This document shows positions 4,920-10,714 of a stretch of DNA of 10,714 bases, in pieces. The stretch is from Pyrinomonadaceae bacterium. Its GTDB lineage: Bacteria > Acidobacteriota > Blastocatellia > Pyrinomonadales > Pyrinomonadaceae. Below the pieces are notes generated by a model. That model saw nothing but the letters and a program-made list of their open reading frames with translations, was not told where the DNA came from and searched no databases. Made by a program: the position numbers and the translations under genes. The stretch lies in the NCBI GenBank assembly GCA_014379795.1, contig JACMLC010000333.1, forward strand, positions 1-10,714, in the 5' to 3' direction. The first letter of the stretch is position 1, and every line of letters starts with the position of its first letter.

Positions 4920-5639
4920 ATGAATCTATCGAATACAGTAACGATGATTGTTGGGGCGGGGCGCGGCATCGGGCGCGCTTCTGCCGAATTGTTTGCGGAG
5001 GCTGGCGCAGACCTCGTGCTGGCATCCCGGACTGAAGCGGAATTGTCCGTGCTTGAGGCCAACCTCGAAAGTCGCTATGGGGCCAGAACGCTCTCACTCT
5101 CGACGGACGTGACCGACGAGAGCCAGGTCAAACGGCTCGTCGCAGAGACCCTCAGCCGCTTCGGGCGGGTTGATAAATTGGTGTACACGGCAGGCGTCGG
5201 AGTCCTCAAACCAATTGGCGAAACCACAGCGGCAGAGTTCGATCACCTGATGGCGGTCAACGTCAAAGGGGCTTTTCTGCTGTGCCAGTCTGTGCTGCCG
5301 TTGATGGAGAAACAGCAGCGCGGTCACATTATCGCCGTGCCCGGAATTTTAGGGCGTGCCCCGATGGCGCAGGCAGCGGCCTATTGCGCCTCGAAGTACG
5401 CTTTGACAGGGATGCTCAAGGCGTTGGCGCTGGAGGTCAAGCGCGCCGGTGTGCGAATCAGCCTCCTGCATCTCGGCGGGGTGAACTCCGGCTTCTGGGA
5501 CACGATCACGATGCGTGTCCAGCGCGAACGGATGTTGACAATCGAAGCGGCTGCTCGCGCCATCCTGTTCGCGGCCACGCAGGAGGGAGAAGGCGTCTTG
5601 AACGAGATAGTCTTGCAACCTGAGTCACATCAAATGTGA
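4920..5639 (+). CDS. Short-chain dehydrogenase/reductase family protein with altered catalytic tetrad
   Basis: 239 residues, a classical-SDR-sized Rossmann protein. The nucleotide-binding GAGRGIG is at 12-18, a cofactor-contact D is in STDVTD (63), TAG is at 90-92 in place of NNAG, N114 is in NVKG, and YCASK contains Y155 and K159. The catalytic Ser expected 13 residues before the Tyr is Gly142 (IIAVPGILGR), so normal carbonyl reduction is doubtful. A non-redox or specialised role is possible. ATG 4920 is preferred; a TTG at 4917 is in frame. GGAG at 4907-4910 lies within the IS left end. Similar SDRs with a VPG motif occur, to my recollection, in light-induced gene clusters; I cannot verify this here. 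The substrate is unknown. The ancestral gap to ribA was probably tens of bases before the IS arrived. Confidence 0.85.
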   Translation: MNLSNTVTMIVGAGRGIGRASAELFAEAGADLVLASRTEAELSVLEANLESRYGARTLSLSTDVTDESQVKRLVAETLSRFGRVDKLVYTAGVGVLKPIGETTAAEFDHLMAVNVKGAFLLCQSVLPLMEKQQRGHIIAVPGILGRAPMAQAAAYCASKYALTGMLKALALEVKRAGVRISLLHLGGVNSGFWDTITMRVQRERMLTIEAAARAILFAATQEGEGVLNEIVLQPESHQM

Positions 5640-5680
5640 TGACCGGTTTTAATGAAATTCAGATTGGAGGAGATCAAAAC

Positions 5681-5890
5681 ATGGCGAGTAAGAGGTTTCA
5701 GATTGGGGATCGCGTCAGGTGGAAGAGTGGCGACCTGGTTGCTGAGGGCCAGGTGGTTGAGGTTGCGACCAAGAGCGGTCGGATCGGGGATTTCGTTTAC
5801 AATGCGTCACCGGAATATCCTCGTTACATAGTGGAAATCGGCGAGGGCAAACATGCCGCACCACGCGCTGACGCACTCAGCCAGATGTAG
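5681..5890 (+). CDS. DUF2945 / hypervirulence-associated (HVA1) TUDOR-domain protein, 69 aa
   Basis: Starts at ATG 5681 behind a very good GGAGGAG (8-base spacing); a longer in-frame ATG at 5636 overlaps the SDR stop and lacks such a site. The protein begins MASKRFQIGDRVRWKSGD. It continues with a GQVVEV strand, a TKSGRIGDFVYNASPEYPRYIVE core and an AAPRADAL tail. These match the DUF2945 pattern of K-[FY]-x-[VI]-GDxVxW, ...G.v..V, hAS.e.P.Y.v. and H.a..L. It is a small single-domain SH3/Tudor-like barrel, probably cytoplasmic. The biochemical function is not established. It lies 41 bases after the SDR and 26 bases before idi, so it is likely in the same operon. Confidence 0.85.
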   Translation: MASKRFQIGDRVRWKSGDLVAEGQVVEVATKSGRIGDFVYNASPEYPRYIVEIGEGKHAAPRADALSQM

Positions 5891-5916
5891 TCGGCAGAGA
5901 GTCCGAGAGAAATTAT

Positions 5917-6516
5917 ATGATGGCAGAGAAGTTGATTCTCGTTGACAGCGGAGACCGCCAAGTCGGGGTGGGCGAGAAATTGAAAACGCATCTTGACGGA
6001 AGTCTGCACAGGGCTTTCTCTATTTTTGTTTTCGATGGTGCGGGTCGCCTCCTGCTGCAAAAGCGGGCACAAACGAAATATCATTCGGGCGGCTTGTGGT
6101 CGAATACTGCCTGCGGCCACCCGCGACCGGGCGAGAAGACGCTCGCGGCAGCGCACAGGCGACTGCTGGAAGAGATGGGCTTTGATTGTGAATTGCGCGA
6201 GGCTTTCAAGTTTCTGTACAGGGCGGAACTGGACAACCAGCTCGTCGAACATGAATACGATCATGTCTTTGTCGGGAGATACGTTGGCGACCTCTCTCCG
6301 AATCCGTCGGAGGTTGACGACTGGCGTTGGAGCGACACGAAAGAGTTGCGCTGTGAGCTTCGACGCAGCCCGAAAGATTACACTTACTGGCTGAAGATTG
6401 TGATGAGCAGCCCCGATTGGGAGATGGTTGACGAAGAGCTTACCGCCGGACGCCACGACTTCCAGTATTTTCAATCTGATAGTATGTCTCACAGGGATAA
6501 TCAATTTACAGATTGA
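5917..6516 (+). CDS. idi: Isopentenyl-diphosphate delta-isomerase, type I
   Basis: Interconverts IPP and DMAPP, the entry to all isoprenoids including carotenoids; cytosolic and Mg/Mn-dependent. 199 residues from ATG 5917 (an ATG at 5920 is equally possible), against the usual 180-230. The Nudix-like core is clear: metal-binding His25 and His31 (THLDGSLHRAF), catalytic Cys66 and metal His68 in SNTACGHPRPGE, the helix AAAHRRLLEEMGF, and metal/catalytic Glu111 and Glu113 in VEHEYDHVF. WSNTACGHPRPGE is closer to the eukaryotic-like form than to E. coli Idi. The ribosome binding site is weak (GAGAGAAA). It is the last gene of the row. Its placement with a CarH-like regulator and a phytoene synthase family gene fits light-induced precursor supply. 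Confidence 0.95.
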   Translation: MMAEKLILVDSGDRQVGVGEKLKTHLDGSLHRAFSIFVFDGAGRLLLQKRAQTKYHSGGLWSNTACGHPRPGEKTLAAAHRRLLEEMGFDCELREAFKFLYRAELDNQLVEHEYDHVFVGRYVGDLSPNPSEVDDWRWSDTKELRCELRRSPKDYTYWLKIVMSSPDWEMVDEELTAGRHDFQYFQSDSMSHRDNQFTD

Positions 6517-6711
6517 GGTCGCAGCAGACGATCTTCATTTGCTTTTGGAGATCGTTCAACGTCTCGCGCATTCCAATGTGGCATGGCGGGATGGCGTGTC
6601 GTGGAGAGTCCCGGTCGAAAGGCGTTTGTGGGCGCTCACGAAAACTCGTCGCGCGCGCGGCGGGGATGTCACTTGAGAGTGTAGTTTAAGCTGTTGATGT
6701 CCTCTCTGGCA

Positions 6712-8307
6712 TCAGCGCGGCAGAGGCTGCTCTAAATTCGCCAGCCCGTATGCCAGCACGGTCATGACGGCTGCGTTCTCTGCCAGTTCGCGCGGGTCAA
6801 CCTTATCGAGCGTGTCCGCTTCCGTGTGATGATAATTGAAATAGGTGCGCGTGTCCTGCCAGAGACCGAACGCCGGGACGCCCGCCGCGAAGAGCGGAAT
6901 AATATCCGCTTCGGGAGAGCTTTCCACCCACTGCGAGAGTCCCGCGCCGGATGCACTCAAGATGGCTGAGATGGGAGCAAGCATCGGTTCTATCTCTCGC
7001 TTGCCCGCGAAGTAAAAGCCGAGCGGATGCCCCGCGCCACGGTCGCTCTCAATTGCCGCAAAATGGTTGGCGATGTTTGCTTGCTGGTTGCGCGCGTAGG
7101 TGCGGCCTCCGACAAGGCCGTTCTCTTCATTCATCCATGCGATAAAGCGTATGGTGCGTTTGGGTCGCAATCCTAGCTTTTTAATTAATTGCATTGTTTG
7201 CATTGCCATGGCGACTCCGGCGGCATCGTCAATCGCTCCCGTCCCCAAATCCCACGAATCCAAGTGGCCTGAGACGATCACGATCTGTTCGGGAAATTCC
7301 GTGCCGGGAATGTCCGCGATCACGTTATGGCTGACAGCGTCCGGTAACTGTTGCGGCGTCAGCACGAGACGCAAGCGCACAAGCCCTTGCGGGGCGAGAT
7401 GCGCGATCATTTCTGCGTCTTCATTAGAGACCGCTGCGGCGGGAATTTTGGGAGCATCGTCCGCGTAACGCACAGAGCCTGTATGAACCAGACGATTTTG
7501 CGAGCCTCCGACCGAACGCACCAGCGCGGCCACTGCGCCGATACGCGCCGCCGCGCTCGCGCCGCCCCCGCGATACGCGACCACTTGGCCGTATGCGTCG
7601 CCGCCAAACCCCTGTGCCGCCATTTGCTGATCGAACTTTTTGTTGAAAAGCACTATCTTGCCCTGCACTTTATTGCGGCCTAAAGCCTGCAATTCTGCAA
7701 AGTTCTCGACGACGACCACTTCTGCCGTCAACCCTGTGGCGGGCGTGGCGACGCTGCCGCCGAGCGCAGTCAAAACAACTTTCTGCGTCGTGCCCTGTGC
7801 CATTCCCGGAAACTGCACCAGCGCGCCAGTCTCTTGGCCGCGCACCCAGTGCGGGACTTTCAATTCTTCCAATTGGACTTTTAAGCCGAGACGGCGCATC
7901 TCGCCCGCCACGTATTCGACCGCGCGCTCGGCCTGCAAAGACCCGCTCAAGCGCGGCCCGATGTTATTGCACATGTATGCCGTCTGCTTGTAAGCATAAT
8001 CGCTGTCCAGCGCGGCGCGATGCAGTCGCTTTAATTCTCCCAGAGTTTTTTCAGTGTAAGGAGTCGGCGTCGGCGCAGGTGTCGGCGAAGGCGTTGCCTG
8101 TGCCTGCTGCGGAGTCGGCGTTGTTTGCGGAGCAGGAGCAGCAGGCGGCGCTTGTCTGGGCACACGCGGCGTGCGCCGTGTGCGCCTCTGTGCAAACGTC
8201 GGCAGAGAGCTTGAGACAGAGAACAGAATTACAAACGCGGCGGTGATGCGCGCCGCTTTACAGCTCAATAAAGTCAATCTACTTTTGCCCATAGTTGTGC
8301 TTTTCAT
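6712..8307 (-). CDS. Exported M28 family metallopeptidase (carboxypeptidase Q-like) with PA-type insert
   Basis: Two-zinc aminopeptidase/dipeptidase of the M28 clan, 531 residues. The N-terminal signal peptide (hydrophobic about 21-36) ends near PTFAQ (about 40). A long Pro/Thr/Ala/Gln spacer (about 46-84) follows before the catalytic part. Residues about 150-320 form a PA-like insertion typical of carboxypeptidase Q relatives. The zinc and catalytic residues are visible: H348 and D350 in SGHLDSWD, bridging D360 in GAIDDAAG, E394 (base) and E395 in MNEENGL, D422 in ESDRGAG, and H493/H494 in YHHTEAD. It probably trims peptides outside the cytoplasmic membrane. The start is uncertain: ATG 8307 and ATG 8292 both lack a clear Shine-Dalgarno, and both keep the signal peptide. 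It is divergent from the S9 peptidase gene and convergent with idi. Confidence 0.93.
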   Translation of the reverse strand: MKSTTMGKSRLTLLSCKAARITAAFVILFSVSSSLPTFAQRRTRRTPRVPRQAPPAAPAPQTTPTPQQAQATPSPTPAPTPTPYTEKTLGELKRLHRAALDSDYAYKQTAYMCNNIGPRLSGSLQAERAVEYVAGEMRRLGLKVQLEELKVPHWVRGQETGALVQFPGMAQGTTQKVVLTALGGSVATPATGLTAEVVVVENFAELQALGRNKVQGKIVLFNKKFDQQMAAQGFGGDAYGQVVAYRGGGASAAARIGAVAALVRSVGGSQNRLVHTGSVRYADDAPKIPAAAVSNEDAEMIAHLAPQGLVRLRLVLTPQQLPDAVSHNVIADIPGTEFPEQIVIVSGHLDSWDLGTGAIDDAAGVAMAMQTMQLIKKLGLRPKRTIRFIAWMNEENGLVGGRTYARNQQANIANHFAAIESDRGAGHPLGFYFAGKREIEPMLAPISAILSASGAGLSQWVESSPEADIIPLFAAGVPAFGLWQDTRTYFNYHHTEADTLDKVDPRELAENAAVMTVLAYGLANLEQPLPR

Positions 8308-8377
8308 TTACGAATCAATTTGTTCTTGTCCGGGGTGGCAGCATCATAAGATTTCAAACGCAGAAATGCCAGAAGGA

Positions 8378-8454
8378 AATTAAAAACGCAAAATGTAAAA
8401 TGCAAAATGAAAGCGAGTTCTTCTCTTTGCATTTTACATTTTGCATTTTTAATT
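8378..8454. repeat. 29-bp A/T-rich inverted repeat (miniature repeat-like)
   Basis: The arms 8378-8406 and 8426-8454 are reverse complements at 28 of 29 positions (one C:A mismatch at 8387/8445), with a 19-base loop. The arms are built from repeated AAAATG-type 7-mers (CAAAATG, TAAAATG, CAAAATG). The base composition (about 80% A/T) is very unlike the flanking genes. It lies between two divergent genes, upstream of both predicted starts, so it is not a gene-end terminator. It looks like a dispersed palindromic repeat or MITE-like unit. A minus-strand frame through it (8528-8304) encodes only low-complexity sequence. Confidence 0.7.
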
Positions 8455-8471
8455 TTTAATTCCTTCGCGCT

Positions 8472-8499
8472 TTGCCCGCGAAACGCTTGGTGCGATAAT
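8472..8499 (+). promoter_or_regulatory. Candidate promoter of the S9 peptidase gene
   Basis: TTGCCC (8472-8477) and GATAAT (8494-8499, 5/6 to the -10 consensus) are spaced by 16 bases. Transcription would start near 8506, giving a leader of about 44 bases that includes GAGG upstream of the ATG at 8550. The site lies just downstream of the A/T-rich inverted repeat. Confidence 0.45.
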
Positions 8500-8549
8500 A
8501 GCTTGCTTTCCAACATCCTGATTTTCAAGACCGAAAGAGGAATTTTGCG

Positions 8550-10595
8550 ATGAAGCGTTTTCCTTTCGTAGCAGCCTTGGTGCTCCTTGCATTGACATCA
8601 GCCTTCGCACAACAGGCTGCTTCCCCGTTCACGATTAACGATTTGCTCAAAGTCCGTCGCGTCGGAGACCCGCAGGTCTCGCCCGATGGAAAATGGATCG
8701 CCTACACCATCGGCAATGTGAACAAGGAAGCAAACCGGACGCTAACGCAAGTTTACCTGCTGCCAACGGGCGGCGGCGAGCCGAAGCAATTAACCACCGG
8801 CGACAAATCTTCCAGCACGCCGCGCTGGTCGCCGGATGGAAAGATGCTCGCCTTTATCAGCACGCGCGAAGGCGGCGCGCAAATCTGGATGCTGGAAGTG
8901 GCGACGGGTGCGCTCAAGAAAGTGACAAGCATTTCGACGGGCGCGGGCGATCCGGTCTGGTCGCCTGACGGAAAGATGCTGGCTTTCGTTTCGGACGTGT
9001 ATCCGGAATGCGCGGATGACGAATGCAATCGCAAACGCGACGAGCAGGCAGGGGGCAGCAAGGTCACAGCCAAGGTCATTGACCGCCTGCTCTTTCGTCA
9101 CTGGAACGCATGGAAGGACGGCAAGCGCACGCACGTCTTCATCGTCCCGAGCGCGGGCGGCACGGCGCGCGATATGACACCCGGCGATTTCGACGCGCCG
9201 CCCTTTAGCCTCGGCGGCCCGTCGGATTACGCCTTCTCGCCGGACTCGAAAGAGCTGGCCTTTGCGCGCAACACGGATAAAGTCGAAGCTATCTCGACCA
9301 ACTCGGACATCTTCGTCGCCAGCGTCACGGGCGGCGAAGCGCAACGCATCACCGGCGACAACAAAGGCTATGACCTTTCTCCGCAGTATTCTCCGGACGG
9401 GCGTTACCTTGCGTTTCGCTCGCAGGCGACCGCAGGCTTTGAGGCAGACCGCTGGCGCGTGATGATTTACGACCGGCAGACAAAGCAGACGCGCGAATTG
9501 ACCACAGGCTTTGACTTGCAGGTTGACGAGTTCGCTTTTTCGCCCGATAGCAAGATGGTTTATTTCATTGCGGGCGAGCGCGGCAGGTCGCCCGTCTACG
9601 CAGTGGCAACCGGCGGCGGCGCGATTAAGAAGGCCATCGCGGGCGGTTCGAACGGCGATGTCAAGATTACCTCAGACGGCAAGACGTTTGTCTTTACGCG
9701 CGCCAGCATGACGATGGCGCCGGAGATTTTCCGCGCCAACTCAGACGGCTCCGGTGTTACGCAGTTGACCAAGACTAACGAAGCTTTTCTCTCTTCATTC
9801 AAGCTGCGACCGGCTGAAGACATAGAGTGGGAGGGCGCTGCGGGCGCAAAGATTCAGGGCTGGCTCATCAAGCCCGCGAATTTTACTCAGGATAAAAAAT
9901 ACCCCTTGCTCGTCCTGATTCACGGTGGGCCGCAGAGCGTCTTTAGCGATGCGTGGAGCAATCGTTGGAACTCGCAGGTCTTTGCTAACGCGGGCTACGT
10001 TGTCTTGATGCCGAACCCGCGCGGGTCAATCGGTTTCGGGCAACAGTTTGTCAATGACATCTCAGGCGATTGGGGCGGCAAGGCTTACACGGACATCATG
10101 AACGGCGTGGCGCATGTCGCCGCGATGCCCTTCGTAGACCGCGAGCGCATCGGCGCGGCTGGCGCGTCTTACGGCGGCTACATGATTAACTGGATCGAAG
10201 GCCACAACGATGACCCGCGTTTTAAATTCAAAGTGCTGGTCTCGCATGACGGAGTTTACAATCTGACGAGCATGTACGGCGCGACCGAAGAGCTGTGGTT
10301 CACAGACTGGGAATTCAAGGGCACGCCCTGGACTAACCCTGAGATGTACGAGCGTTGGTCGCCACACAAGTTCGTCAAAAATTTCAAGACGCCCATGCTG
10401 GTCATACACGGCGAGCTGGATTATCGCGTGCCGGTCGGCGAAGGGCTACAGCTCTTCACCGCGCTCCAGCTTCAGGGCGTGCCGTCAAAGCTGCTCTATT
10501 TCCCGGACGAGGGACACTGGGTTCTGAAACCTCAGAACTCGGAGCTTTGGTACAACACGGTCATCGGCTGGGTCAATCAATATCTGAAGCCGTAA
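8550..10595 (+). CDS. Exported S9 family (prolyl oligopeptidase, S9C-type) serine peptidase
   Basis: 681 residues. A signal peptide (MKRFPFVAALVLLALTSAFA, about 1-20) precedes a beta-propeller (about 28-420) built from TolB-like blades with repeated SPDGK/SPDSK motifs (44-48, 94-98, 138-142, 230-234, 281-284, 331-335). A C-terminal alpha/beta hydrolase domain follows (about 430-681). The catalytic triad is Ser540 in GASYGGY, Asp624 in HGELDYRVP and His656 in PDEGHW; the oxyanion-side HGGP is at 458-461. Propeller S9 enzymes cleave short peptides (acylaminoacyl- or dipeptidyl-peptidase activity), here probably in the periplasm. CADDECNRKR (about 154-163) in a loop may form a disulfide. Length is normal. 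A GAGG lies upstream of the ATG. It is divergent from the M28 gene, which suggests a shared role in extracellular peptide use. It is followed by a strong terminator. Confidence 0.95.
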   Translation: MKRFPFVAALVLLALTSAFAQQAASPFTINDLLKVRRVGDPQVSPDGKWIAYTIGNVNKEANRTLTQVYLLPTGGGEPKQLTTGDKSSSTPRWSPDGKMLAFISTREGGAQIWMLEVATGALKKVTSISTGAGDPVWSPDGKMLAFVSDVYPECADDECNRKRDEQAGGSKVTAKVIDRLLFRHWNAWKDGKRTHVFIVPSAGGTARDMTPGDFDAPPFSLGGPSDYAFSPDSKELAFARNTDKVEAISTNSDIFVASVTGGEAQRITGDNKGYDLSPQYSPDGRYLAFRSQATAGFEADRWRVMIYDRQTKQTRELTTGFDLQVDEFAFSPDSKMVYFIAGERGRSPVYAVATGGGAIKKAIAGGSNGDVKITSDGKTFVFTRASMTMAPEIFRANSDGSGVTQLTKTNEAFLSSFKLRPAEDIEWEGAAGAKIQGWLIKPANFTQDKKYPLLVLIHGGPQSVFSDAWSNRWNSQVFANAGYVVLMPNPRGSIGFGQQFVNDISGDWGGKAYTDIMNGVAHVAAMPFVDRERIGAAGASYGGYMINWIEGHNDDPRFKFKVLVSHDGVYNLTSMYGATEELWFTDWEFKGTPWTNPEMYERWSPHKFVKNFKTPMLVIHGELDYRVPVGEGLQLFTALQLQGVPSKLLYFPDEGHWVLKPQNSELWYNTVIGWVNQYLKP

Positions 10596-10638
10596 GCCCT
10601 TAGCAAAGAACATTTCCCGCAAAGGCGTTTCCAATAAT

Positions 10639-10679
10639 AAAAAGCGCCGGAAATCAAATCTCGATTTCCGGCGCTTTTT
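10639..10679 (+). terminator. Rho-independent terminator after the S9 peptidase gene
   Basis: A perfect 17-bp stem (10639-10655 with 10663-10679, core GCGCCGGAAATC) has a 7-base loop, an A-run on the left arm and TTTTT closing the right arm. It lies 43 bases after the stop codon. The A-run makes it able to act in both directions. Confidence 0.92.
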
Positions 10680-10714
10680 GTCTTACGTCAAGTGATGCAA
10701 GGCTTACGGGCAAG

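Noticed and set aside
3718..4920. A 400-codon open frame on the plus strand, antisense to tnpB
   Set aside because: It lies entirely opposite a well-conserved tnpB with an intact active site, has no recognisable domain, and its composition fits a shadow frame.
6428..6676. Plus-strand 82-codon frame from a TTG overlapping the end of idi, ending VERRLWALTKTRRARGGDVT
   Set aside because: The start lies deep inside idi, no ATG/GTG with a ribosome binding site is found after the idi stop, and I do not recognise the product. The 195-base gap 6517-6711 otherwise shows nothing I can support.
8304..8528. Minus-strand 74-codon frame across the A/T-rich inverted repeat
   Set aside because: Its sequence is the translation of the palindrome plus promoter DNA, with no conserved character.
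1..10714. CRISPR array, tRNA, rRNA or phage attachment site
   Set aside because: No regularly spaced direct repeats, tRNA-like cloverleaf or rRNA sequence was seen on reading both strands.

Overview
The window is a bacterial segment of roughly 55-60% GC. It looks like Acidobacteriota, possibly Blastocatellia. That is inferred from gene style: an exported M28 peptidase with a long Pro/Thr/Ala/Gln-rich spacer, a large secreted S9 peptidase, and a CarH-type carotenoid island. No rRNA or marker gene confirms it.

Left part (1-2333). The N-terminal three quarters of a phytoene/squalene synthase leaves the window on the minus strand. A 0.7 kb region follows with a possible rightward promoter, a hairpin-rich 43-codon ORF and a 32-residue single-TM ORF. 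A hairpin with an A/T tract separates these from a convergent, minus-strand MerR-HTH plus B12-binding regulator of the CarH/LitR photoreceptor family.

Centre (2334-6516). A compact divergent promoter region separates the carH-like gene from a rightward gene row. The row is: two small membrane proteins, a GTP cyclohydrolase II (ribA), an SDR oxidoreductase, a DUF2945/HVA1-TUDOR protein and type I isopentenyl-diphosphate isomerase (idi). All are on the plus strand with mostly short gaps and good ribosome binding sites. The likely logic is a light-released, B12-repressed regulon making isoprenoid precursor (Idi), carotenoid backbone (phytoene synthase family) and flavin precursor (RibA), plus small proteins of unknown role. 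This is inference from content and layout.

Between ribA and the SDR sits a tnpB-only IS200/IS605-family (IS1341-like) element on the minus strand. It has an intact RuvC triad and zinc finger, a hairpin end that resembles an omega-RNA 3' scaffold, and end hairpins that abut the SDR start codon. It appears to have entered the middle of the operon and may supply the Shine-Dalgarno sequence of the SDR gene.

Right part (6712-10714). Two exported peptidases are divergently transcribed: a carboxypeptidase-Q-like M28 metallopeptidase (minus) and an S9C prolyl-oligopeptidase-family serine peptidase (plus). Their 242-bp intergenic region holds a 29-bp A/T-rich inverted repeat that looks like a dispersed miniature repeat. 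A 17-bp-stem terminator closes the S9 gene.
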